Source of the DNA: GWF2-50-93 sp041666985
GTDB taxonomy: Bacteria > Verrucomicrobiota > Lentisphaeria > Victivallales > GWF2-50-93
Length of the DNA stretch: 6,467 nucleotides
Assembly (NCBI GenBank): GCA_041666985.1
Contig: JBAYFV010000214.1
Coordinates: 1 to 6,467 of the forward strand
Reading direction: 5' to 3'
Positions 1 through 6,200 of the stretch are shown piece after piece (position 1 is the stretch's first letter; every line of letters starts with the position of its first letter). The notes beneath the pieces were generated by a model that was not told where the DNA came from, searched no databases, and saw only the letters and a program-made list of their open reading frames with translations. The translations under genes and the position numbers were made by a program.

Positions 1-195
1 GATTTCTTCGCAAAGGCCAAGCCATTTTTCATGATCCCACAAGCCTTTGTTGCTTGTGACGAAGTTATTCAGGAGTCCGGAATTGGCCAATCTCACGAGA
101 TTTGATTCCTTGCTGTTCTCCACAGAAGGCCTTTTTGAAACCACGCTTGTAGAAACGACGTCCTTTACGGCTGCAGTTTTTTTCCCTTTTTTCAT
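1..195 (-). CDS. Small Lys-rich hypothetical protein, N-terminal part (runs off left edge)
   Basis: The reverse strand is open from an ATG at 195 to the window edge (65 codons, no stop). A strong ribosome binding site GGAGG (201-205 on the complement) lies 5 nt before this ATG, which decides the start over the in-frame ATG at 207, which itself overlaps the SD. The protein begins MKKGKKTAAVKD, a basic and probably disordered stretch, then a Ser/Val-rich linker. From about residue 37 it looks folded, with NSGLLNNFVTSNKGLWDHEKW followed by LGLCEEI. The Trp-Asp-His-Glu-x-Trp pattern resembles short uncharacterised domains I associate with PVC-type bacteria, but I cannot name a family. There is no signal peptide or membrane segment in the visible part. 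It is divergent from pheT across a 179-nt gap. The competing + strand frame at 47-229 is rejected because it has no SD and reads as the antisense of this gene. Function unknown. Confidence 0.6.
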   Translation of the reverse strand, partial: MKKGKKTAAVKDVVSTSVVSKRPSVENSKESNLVRLANSGLLNNFVTSNKGLWDHEKWLGLCEEI

Positions 196-244
196 GTTTT
201 CCTCCATGCTTTGCGTTTTATGGTTGTAAATATCAGATACCCTG

Positions 245-272
245 AATTTAAGCTTTTCGAATAAAATTTCAA
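245..272 (-). promoter_or_regulatory. Candidate sigma70-type promoter for the leftward gene
   Basis: On the reverse strand TTGAAA (267-272, 5/6 match to TTGACA) is followed after 16 nt by TAAATT (245-250, 4/6 match to TATAAT). A transcript would start near 238 and give a leader of about 40 nt ahead of the GGAGG site and ATG at 195. The region is AT-rich, so chance matches are likely. Confidence 0.25.
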
Positions 273-286
273 GAAAAGTTCGAAAA
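254..286. repeat. Inverted repeat, 8-bp arms, in pheT upstream region
   Basis: TTTTCGAA at 254-261 is the exact reverse complement of TTCGAAAA at 279-286, separated by 17 nt. It overlaps a second inverted repeat (282-308), so in RNA the two stems could not form fully at the same time. It could equally be a dyad operator site in the divergent promoter region. The repeat is seen directly; any role is inference, and the low G+C of the arms makes RNA stems weak. Confidence 0.45.
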
Positions 287-308
287 TTTGTTTTCAACTG
301 GAATTTTC
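282..308. repeat. Inverted repeat, 7-bp arms, followed by a T run
   Basis: GAAAATT at 282-288 pairs exactly with AATTTTC at 302-308 across a 13-nt loop. A run of five T follows at 312-316 on the + strand, giving a weak terminator-like arrangement about 60 nt before pheT. The stem contains only one G-C pair at its base, so a working intrinsic terminator is doubtful. Confidence 0.35.
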
Positions 309-342
309 ATCTTTTTCGAGTATCTTCCAGATTGCGTTTTTG

Positions 343-348
343 GATAAT
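343..348 (+). promoter_or_regulatory. -10-like element upstream of pheT
   Basis: GATAAT matches TATAAT at 5 of 6 positions and lies 26 nt before the pheT ATG, giving a possible start near 355. No good -35 hexamer lies 16-18 nt upstream, so the call is weak. If this is the real promoter, the inverted repeats at 254-308 lie upstream of the transcript and would act as DNA sites rather than as leader RNA. Confidence 0.25.
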
Positions 349-374
349 ATTTAACCCGGAATGACATAAGAACG

Positions 375-2777
375 ATGAAAGTTTCACATAACTGGCTTTC
401 CAAATACATTGACATCTCGTTTAGCGATACTGAACTGGTGGAAAAGCTCACCATGTCCGGCGTTGAAGTGGAGGATGTGATTAAAACATCCATCCCCGCT
501 GGAATTGTTGTCGCCGAAATTCTTGAGCGCAAGCCTCATCCCAACGCCGACAAGCTTTCCGTCTGCCGCGTTTCAACAGGGAAAGAGGAGCTGCAGATTG
601 TCTGCGGCGCCCCGAATTGCGATGCCGGACAGAAAGTCGCCCTTGCAGGCATCGGCACCGTCTTCACCGACAAGGACTCCGGAAAAGATTTCCAGATAAA
701 GAAGGCGAAACTCCGCGGCGTCGAGTCTTCCGGAATGCTCTGCAGTGAAAAAGAACTCGGTCTCGGCGAGCAGGGCGGCGGAATCATGATACTTCCCGCA
801 GGCGCCCCGCTTGGAACGGCGTTTTCGGAATATATGGAGTGCGACACTGTTTTTGACCTTGAAATAACTCCCAACAGACCCGACCTGCTTTCCCATGTCG
901 GAATAGCAAGGGAGATTGCCGCACTTGCCGGGACAAAAGTGAAATATCCGGTTTCTGAAATCAGATCAGATAAGAAAATCTCAGCTGGCACGGTTGAAAT
1001 CAGGGATGGCGGGCTTTGTCCCAGATATACTGCGCGCATCATCAGGAACGTCAAGGTTGCGGAGAGTCCGGCCTGGCTTCAGGAACGTCTGAAAAGCGTA
1101 GGCCTCCGCCCCATAAACAATATTGTGGACATCACAAATTTTGTCCTTCTTGAGCTGGGGCAGCCCCTTCACGCGTTCGACATGGCTTTCCTTGACGGCG
1201 GAAAAATAATTGTCAGACGCGCCGCCGAAGGCGAAAAAATCACCGCCCTTGACGGCAGGGAGTATAAACTTAAAAATTCGCATCTTGTGATCTGCGATGT
1301 TCGCAAACCCGTGGCGCTCGCCGGAATAATGGGCGGAGAGCACAGTGGCGTGACAGAAAAGACAACCGATGTGCTTCTTGAAAGCGCCTATTTCAACCCG
1401 TCAAATATCCGTTCCACGTCCAGGGAGCTCGGAATCTCGTCCGATTCATCCTACAGATTCGAACGCGGAGTTGATTTTGACATGGTGTTGAAGGCCAGCG
1501 ACAGGGCATCCGAACTTATTCTCGGGCTTGCAGGCGGCGAAGCTACGGAAATGCTGGATGTCTGCGCTTCCCGTCCGGAAATAAAACCTGTCCGCTGCAG
1601 ATTCGAAAAGATGAGGAAAACACTTGGAATTGATATTTCAAACGACGAGATCGCCTGTATTTTCCGGCGGCTCGAGCTTGGAGTTGCCGACATCACCGCC
1701 GAATCATGCAATGTTATTCCGCCCTCGTTCAGGGGTGACTTGAAGGTTGAGGCCGATCTGGCGGAGGAGGTTGGCAGGATTTACGGGATCGGGAAAATTC
1801 CGCTTCTCACCGTATCCGCAATACCCGGCGGTTCATTCAAGCAGGACGAATATTTTCCGATGGAGGATGCGCGCAACCAGCTTCTGTCGCTCGGTCTTTT
1901 TGAGGCTATGAATTACAGCTATGCGGATGAGAAGGCGGCCCTTGCCGATTCCACGTATTCCAAAGATTACCTGCTCGCGATGAGCAATCCCATAAGCCAT
2001 GAGTCCGCCTATATGCGGCCTTCGCTCCTTTCAGGAATGCTTCGCACGGTCGAACACAATATTTCGAGGAAAAATACGGATCTGGCTCTTTTTGAAATCG
2101 GAAAGGTGTTCTGCGGGGACACAAAACTCGGCGCCGAAGAAAAACTCGAATGCTGTATTGCCGTCACCGGCAGGAGACATCCGGAAAGGTTTTCCTCCGA
2201 GAAAAAGGAGCTTTATGATTTCTACGACATCAAGGGATTGATTGAAACATGGCTGGAATTCAGGAAGGTTTCAGGCTGCGAATTTCGCAGATTCAAGGAA
2301 AATGCGCCTGGAAATTTCACAGAGGGGACATGCACGGAGCTTGTCGCCGGAGGGGAAAGGATAGCAGTGTTCGGGGAGGTTTCCGACCGTCTGACAAAGG
2401 GGATGCGCATTCAGTATCCTCTTTACATTGCGGCAGTGCAGATTGAAAAGCTTGTTGCGCTTCCGGCTCCCAAAATCCAGTATTCCCAGATCTCGCAGTT
2501 CCCACCGGTTTCACGCGATGTTGCGATGATCGTCCCCGAGGGGCTTGCGCATTCCCGGATAATGGGATTCATAGCGGAACTGAGAATCCCGAACCTTGAA
2601 AAGGTTGAAATTTTCGATGAGTTCCGCGACGAGCATATGGGGGCGGGAAAGAAAAGCCTGGCTTACTCCCTGACATTCAGAAGTCCCGACAGGACGCTGA
2701 CTGATTCCGAGGTCAACGCCTCGCACGAGAAAGTCCGCGAGAAACTTAAAAACGAACTTCAGGCCGAACTCCGCTGA
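375..2777 (+). CDS. pheT: Phenylalanine--tRNA ligase subunit beta
   Basis: Beta subunit of the alpha2-beta2 cytoplasmic Phe-tRNA synthetase, which attaches Phe to tRNA-Phe; this subunit binds tRNA and edits mischarged Tyr-tRNA, while the aminoacylation site is in PheS. The 800-residue length is normal for the bacterial family. Visible in order: N-terminal MKVSHNWLSKYI; EMAP/OB-fold tRNA-binding domain about 40-152 (with HPNADKLSVCRV near 55-66); PNRPDLLSHVGIARE 166-180; B3/B4 editing region about 212-388 with RPINNIVDITNFV (245-257), GQPLHAFD (262-269), ALAGIMGG (314-321) and SSYRFERGVD (358-367); B5 domain about 400-470 ending EEVGRIYG (464-471); catalytic-like core about 480-690; C-terminal anticodon-binding ferredoxin-like domain from FPPVSRDVAMIV (709-720). 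All domains are present, so it should be functional. The start is set by the conserved N-terminus; the SD is weak. pheS is not directly upstream, since the next gene is divergent. A two-codon ATG-ACA-TAA lies just before the start at 361-369. Confidence 0.98.
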   Translation: MKVSHNWLSKYIDISFSDTELVEKLTMSGVEVEDVIKTSIPAGIVVAEILERKPHPNADKLSVCRVSTGKEELQIVCGAPNCDAGQKVALAGIGTVFTDKDSGKDFQIKKAKLRGVESSGMLCSEKELGLGEQGGGIMILPAGAPLGTAFSEYMECDTVFDLEITPNRPDLLSHVGIAREIAALAGTKVKYPVSEIRSDKKISAGTVEIRDGGLCPRYTARIIRNVKVAESPAWLQERLKSVGLRPINNIVDITNFVLLELGQPLHAFDMAFLDGGKIIVRRAAEGEKITALDGREYKLKNSHLVICDVRKPVALAGIMGGEHSGVTEKTTDVLLESAYFNPSNIRSTSRELGISSDSSYRFERGVDFDMVLKASDRASELILGLAGGEATEMLDVCASRPEIKPVRCRFEKMRKTLGIDISNDEIACIFRRLELGVADITAESCNVIPPSFRGDLKVEADLAEEVGRIYGIGKIPLLTVSAIPGGSFKQDEYFPMEDARNQLLSLGLFEAMNYSYADEKAALADSTYSKDYLLAMSNPISHESAYMRPSLLSGMLRTVEHNISRKNTDLALFEIGKVFCGDTKLGAEEKLECCIAVTGRRHPERFSSEKKELYDFYDIKGLIETWLEFRKVSGCEFRRFKENAPGNFTEGTCTELVAGGERIAVFGEVSDRLTKGMRIQYPLYIAAVQIEKLVALPAPKIQYSQISQFPPVSRDVAMIVPEGLAHSRIMGFIAELRIPNLEKVEIFDEFRDEHMGAGKKSLAYSLTFRSPDRTLTDSEVNASHEKVREKLKNELQAELR

Positions 2778-2805
2778 AGACGATAATTAATCTGATAAGT
2801 ACCCT

Positions 2806-3120
2806 ATGACACCGAAGACCGACATTGAGAAGATTGACGCGTTGATTCACGTACTGCGCGGCAAGAACGTGATGCTGGACTCCGATCTTGCCAGACTGTA
2901 CGGCGTGACCACAGGAAACCTGAACAAGGCAGTCCGGCGGAATCTGAAAAGGTTCCCTGCCGACTTTATGTTTCAGTTTGACAGACAGGAACTTAGAAAC
3001 TTGATATTCCAAATTGGAACATCAAGTTACGGCGGGAAAAGGAAACTTCCGCTCGCCTTCACCGAACAAGGTGTCGCCATGTTATCAACTGTCCTGAATA
3101 GCGACCGCGCCGCTGGTTAA
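2806..3120 (+). CDS. ORF6N domain protein, C-terminally truncated (likely decayed gene)
   Basis: The 104-residue product matches the ORF6N domain, a probable DNA-binding module found in phage antirepressor-type and many chromosomal proteins of unknown role. Hallmarks: RGKNVMLDSDLARLYGV (18-34), the basic segment NLNKAVRRNLKRFPADFMFQ (38-57), and a block from SSYGGKRK (73-80) through AFTEQGVAMLSTVLNSDRA (84-102). Family members usually run on from NSxRA into a helical region (VNIxIMRxF type) and total roughly 160-200 residues; here the frame stops at once with AAG and TAA. The expected tail survives out of frame (3104-3148). There is no recognisable SD before the ATG; an in-frame TAA at 2788-2790 rules out a much earlier start. 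It sits 28 nt after pheT and 47 nt before lepA, interrupting a housekeeping cluster. The domain call is strong; that it is a remnant rather than a working short protein is inference. It is unlikely to be needed by its neighbours. Confidence 0.85.
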   Translation: MTPKTDIEKIDALIHVLRGKNVMLDSDLARLYGVTTGNLNKAVRRNLKRFPADFMFQFDRQELRNLIFQIGTSSYGGKRKLPLAFTEQGVAMLSTVLNSDRAAG

Positions 3121-3148
3121 GAAAATAGGATTCAGCGAAATACCATAA
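3104..3148 (+). pseudogene. Out-of-frame C-terminal tail of the ORF6N gene
   Basis: In the +1 frame relative to the ORF6N reading frame, the DNA reads TAPLVKKIGFSEIP and then stops at TAA 3146-3148. Many ORF6N proteins end in a Pro/Lys-rich segment with a K-K/R-x-IGF motif shortly before the stop, from my knowledge of the family. Its presence directly after the truncated domain suggests that the central and helical part was lost by a deletion whose ends fused in different frames near 3104-3115. The match is short (about 9 informative residues), so chance is not excluded. Confidence 0.5.
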
Positions 3149-3167
3149 AAACAGGAAAACCATTAAG

Positions 3168-4973
3168 ATGTCAGACATTAAGTTAATACGCAATTTTTCC
3201 ATTATAGCCCATATTGACCATGGGAAGTCCACGCTTGCCGACAGGCTTCTCGAGATTACCGGCACGATTTCAAAACGTGAGCTTCAGGAACAGGTTCTTG
3301 ACGGAATGGATCTTGAAAGGGAGCGCGGAATCACAATCAAGTCCCATCCTGTCAGGATGGAATACAGGGCCGATGACGGCAAAACCTATGAACTCAACCT
3401 GATTGACACTCCCGGACATGTTGATTTCACATACGAGGTCAGCCGTGCGCTTTCCGCATGTGAAGGCGCAGTGCTCGTGATAGATGCGACACAGGGCGTA
3501 CAGGCGCAGACGGTCGCAAATGTGAATCTGGCGCACCGGCAGAAGCTTGCAATCATTCCCGTGATAAACAAAATAGATCTTCCCGCCTCCGATCCCGAAC
3601 TCTGCATGGAGCAGATGGAGGAGATTCTCGCCATTCCGAGGGATGAAGTGATACTGGTCAGCGCCAAGGAGGGAATCGGCATCAAGGAGCTTCTTGAGGC
3701 GGTTGTCAAAATCGTGCCGCATCCGAATGTGCCGGGGGAGGACAATATAAGGGCCCTTATTTTTGATTCGACCTATGACGCCTACCGCGGAGTCGTGAAT
3801 TATGTGAGGGTTGTGAGCGGATTTCTCCAGCGCGGACAGAAGATCCGCCTCTTCAGCACCGGTCTTGAAAGCGAAGTGAAGGAAGTCGGATTCTTCACTC
3901 CTGAAATGAAACCATTTGAAAGACTTTGCGCCGGGTCTGTCGGCTACATAATTCCGAATCTGAAAAGTCCGGCAGACACAAAAATAGGCGACACCATAAC
4001 TGAAGTCAGGAAGCCGTGCCAGAATGCGCTTCCGGGTTTCAAGGAAATCAAACCAATGGTGTTCAGCGGCATATATCCGATTGACACGGCCGATTACGAA
4101 CAGCTGAAGGCCAGCGTCGCAAAGCTTCAGCTGAATGATTCCGCATTCACATACCAGGCAGAAACATCGGCAGCCCTCGGTTTCGGTTTCAGGTGCGGGT
4201 TCCTCGGACTTCTCCACATGGAAATCATACAGGAACGCCTCCGCAGGGAATATGGCATGGACATCATCGCCACATATCCCAGCGTCATCTACCATGTCTT
4301 CCTGAACAACGGGCAAATGCTTGAGGTTGACAATCCCGTACACATGCCCGATCCGTCAACCATTGAAAGAATAGAAGAACCCATCATCACCGCGAAAATC
4401 ATGTCCCCAAACGGTTACATCGGCGACATCATGGCGCTCATAATGGGGAAACGCGGAATTTGCACGAGAACCGATTCCGTAGATTCAAGGCACGTGATCC
4501 TGACCGCCGAACTGCCCATGAATGAAATACTTGTCGATTTCCATGACAAGCTCAAGTCAATAACCCGCGGTTACGGAAGCATGGATTACGAACCTTCAGG
4601 ATACCGTCAGGACAGGCTTGTCAAGCTCGACATGCTTGTCAACAGCGATATCGTTGACGCATTTTCGACAATTGTCCATATGGATTTTGCGCACACCCGC
4701 GGAAAGCAGCTTGCTGAGAAGCTTGGGGAGGTCATTCCCCAGCAGATGTTCCAGATTGCGATACAGGCCGCTGTCGGGGGCAAGATTGTCGCACGTGAAA
4801 CTGTCAGACAGCTCCGCAAGAACGTTATCGCGAAATGCTACGGCGGCGACATAACACGTAAGCGCAAGCTCCTTGAAAAACAGAAAGAGGGCAAGAAGCG
4901 CATGAAGCAGATTGGCAGAGTCAATATCCCGCAGGAGGCTTTTGTCGAGATTCTCAAGGCGGGATCTTCATGA
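3168..4973 (+). CDS. lepA: Elongation factor 4 (ribosome back-translocase GTPase)
   Basis: Translational GTPase related to EF-G that binds ribosomes and affects elongation or initiation under stress. The 601 residues match the usual length (about 600). G motifs: G1 AHIDHGKST (14-22), G2 in RERGITIK (51-58, Thr56), G3 DTPGH (80-84, catalytic His84), G4 NKID (134-137), G5 SAK (165-167). A beta-barrel domain II follows (about 190-280), then EF-G III- and V-like domains and the LepA-specific C-terminal domain, recognisable by AKCYGGDITRKRKLLEKQKE (555-574) and GRVNIPQEAFV (583-593). Absence of EF-G domain IV and presence of this C-terminal domain separate it from EF-G and from BipA/TypA. The residues after G2 (SHPVRM) differ from the AQ-S/A type of E. 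coli. The start follows a weak AGGA (3153-3156), 11 nt upstream; the conserved N-terminus fixes it. It is followed 45 nt later by lepB, the classic pair. All catalytic residues are present. Confidence 0.98.
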   Translation: MSDIKLIRNFSIIAHIDHGKSTLADRLLEITGTISKRELQEQVLDGMDLERERGITIKSHPVRMEYRADDGKTYELNLIDTPGHVDFTYEVSRALSACEGAVLVIDATQGVQAQTVANVNLAHRQKLAIIPVINKIDLPASDPELCMEQMEEILAIPRDEVILVSAKEGIGIKELLEAVVKIVPHPNVPGEDNIRALIFDSTYDAYRGVVNYVRVVSGFLQRGQKIRLFSTGLESEVKEVGFFTPEMKPFERLCAGSVGYIIPNLKSPADTKIGDTITEVRKPCQNALPGFKEIKPMVFSGIYPIDTADYEQLKASVAKLQLNDSAFTYQAETSAALGFGFRCGFLGLLHMEIIQERLRREYGMDIIATYPSVIYHVFLNNGQMLEVDNPVHMPDPSTIERIEEPIITAKIMSPNGYIGDIMALIMGKRGICTRTDSVDSRHVILTAELPMNEILVDFHDKLKSITRGYGSMDYEPSGYRQDRLVKLDMLVNSDIVDAFSTIVHMDFAHTRGKQLAEKLGEVIPQQMFQIAIQAAVGGKIVARETVRQLRKNVIAKCYGGDITRKRKLLEKQKEGKKRMKQIGRVNIPQEAFVEILKAGSS

Positions 4974-4977
4974 CATG

Positions 4978-4997
4978 TTTTTTCAGGACTGAAAAAA
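4978..4997. repeat. Perfect 9-bp inverted repeat in the lepA-lepB gap
   Basis: TTTTTTCAG (4978-4986) and CTGAAAAAA (4989-4997) are exact reverse complements separated by GA, starting 4 nt after the lepA stop. As RNA it would fold with a GGAC loop. The U run is in the 5' arm and the A run in the 3' arm on both strands, so it is not a standard intrinsic terminator with a trailing U tract. It may be a weak attenuating, processing or mRNA-stabilising hairpin between the two genes; this is inference. Confidence 0.5.
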
Positions 4998-5008
4998 AAT
5001 CACTGAAC

Positions 5009-5013
5009 AAAGG
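5009..5013 (+). promoter_or_regulatory. Ribosome binding site of lepB
   Basis: AAAGG with 5-nt spacing to the ATG at 5019 supports this start, the clearest SD-like site of the + strand genes here. It lies just downstream of the inverted repeat at 4978-4997, which leaves it accessible. Confidence 0.5.
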
Positions 5014-5018
5014 CGAAA

Positions 5019-6200
5019 ATGGTTAGAGCACTTGTCGAAAAATGGAAACGCAGAAAGCGTGCGGAAGCTCTCGGACAATTCCGCAGCCAGCTGAAGCATA
5101 TCCTGCATCTCAACGATGATATCCTGCTTGCGTCAACAAAAGACAAAGTCAGGGAGATCATTGCGGAAGCCGAAACTGTGAACCCGGAGAATGCCGGGGA
5201 AACTGAAAAATTCCTGGAAAGGGCGCCGATGCGGGCAGTGAAGATTCTTCCGCGAAAGACTTTCCCGACGCTCAGGGAATATGCCGACATCCTGGCTGTG
5301 GCGTTCACTGTCGCCTTTGGCGCACGCGCCCTTTATGCCCAGCCGTTTAAGATTCCGACCAGCAGTATGCAGCCGACCCTTTTCGGGATTCATTATATTG
5401 CCGATAAAAACACGCTGCCACATCTGCCTGCACCATTGAGTTTCGCCCTGTTTTCAGCGGAGAAAGCGGATCTTACGGTGAAACAAAGCGGCGAACTTGA
5501 TGAGAGGAATTTCAGCACTTACTATAAATATATCCTTTATCCTCAGACAAGGTTCGAAATTGGAGATGTAGACTACGAACTTCCGGGCGAAATAGGCCAT
5601 GTTCAGAAATACTGTCTCAAGGGAAGAAAAGAATTCAACAAGGGAGATGTCCTGTCCGACGGCTGGCTGTCGCTGGGCGATCATCTTTTTGTTGACCGGT
5701 ACACCTATCATTTCCGCGACCCGGCCAGGGGGGAAATAGTTGTTTTCAACACTGAGGGGCTTCCCTGCAGCGCCAGCGGTTACTTCTACATAAAAAGACT
5801 TATTGGAATGCCGGGAGACACTCTGAAGATAATGAACGGCATGGTTCATGTAAAGGTGAAAGGCAGCGGCAAGTTTGTTCCAATCACCGATTTTAACATC
5901 AAGACGATTGACAGGGTTTATTCGTACAAAGGCGGTTACCACGGTCATTCCCCTCTAGGCAGCCTTGCGGCTGAAGGGGAAGTTTACGTGCCTGAAGACA
6001 GATATTTCATGATGGGTGACAACACTTCGAACAGTTCCGACAGCAGAATATGGGGGTTTGTCCCGCGCCAGAACATTGTCGGCAAAGCGCTGTTCGTATT
6101 CTGGCCGTTTTCGCGCCGCTGGGGAATTGCCGACCACGAGGCGCCTCTTCCCGTCAGCACGAATCCAATGAACATCTCGGAAGCAATGGAACTGCAGTAA
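5019..6200 (+). CDS. lepB: Signal peptidase I with extended N-terminus and insert
   Basis: Membrane-bound Ser/Lys protease (peptidase family S26) that cleaves signal peptides from exported proteins on the outer face of the cytoplasmic membrane. At 393 residues it is longer than E. coli LepB (324). Residues 1-85 form a basic, helix-rich cytoplasmic extension (KWKRRKRAEAL at 8-18); one hydrophobic membrane segment follows at about 88-106. Box B FKIPTSSMQPTL (110-121) carries the predicted nucleophile Ser116. Box C GDHLFVDRY (220-228), box D YIKRLIGMPGD (257-267) with general base Lys259, and box E MMGDNTSNSSDSR (331-343) with Asp341 and Arg343, equivalent to E. coli Asp280/Arg282, are intact. 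An insert of about 95 residues (122-218), rich in aromatic and charged residues, separates boxes B and C, so Ser and Lys are 143 apart against 55 in E. coli. Conversely, the D-to-E interval is shorter than in E. coli. It follows lepA by 45 nt, probably in one transcript. The activity call is firm; the role of the insert is unknown. Confidence 0.96.
   Translation: MVRALVEKWKRRKRAEALGQFRSQLKHILHLNDDILLASTKDKVREIIAEAETVNPENAGETEKFLERAPMRAVKILPRKTFPTLREYADILAVAFTVAFGARALYAQPFKIPTSSMQPTLFGIHYIADKNTLPHLPAPLSFALFSAEKADLTVKQSGELDERNFSTYYKYILYPQTRFEIGDVDYELPGEIGHVQKYCLKGRKEFNKGDVLSDGWLSLGDHLFVDRYTYHFRDPARGEIVVFNTEGLPCSASGYFYIKRLIGMPGDTLKIMNGMVHVKVKGSGKFVPITDFNIKTIDRVYSYKGGYHGHSPLGSLAAEGEVYVPEDRYFMMGDNTSNSSDSRIWGFVPRQNIVGKALFVFWPFSRRWGIADHEAPLPVSTNPMNISEAMELQ

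Noticed and set aside
47..229. 60-codon + strand frame at the left end
   Set aside because: It is antisense to the leftward gene, has no SD, and its Phe/Leu-rich composition is what the complement of a Lys-rich protein would give.
3270..4343. 357-codon open frame antisense to lepA
   Set aside because: It lies wholly inside lepA, a strongly conserved gene, has no family resemblance or SD support, and is best explained by codon bias of the sense strand.
5454..5948. 164-codon frame antisense to lepB
   Set aside because: It is a shadow of lepB, whose catalytic boxes and insert are read on the + strand with intact motifs.
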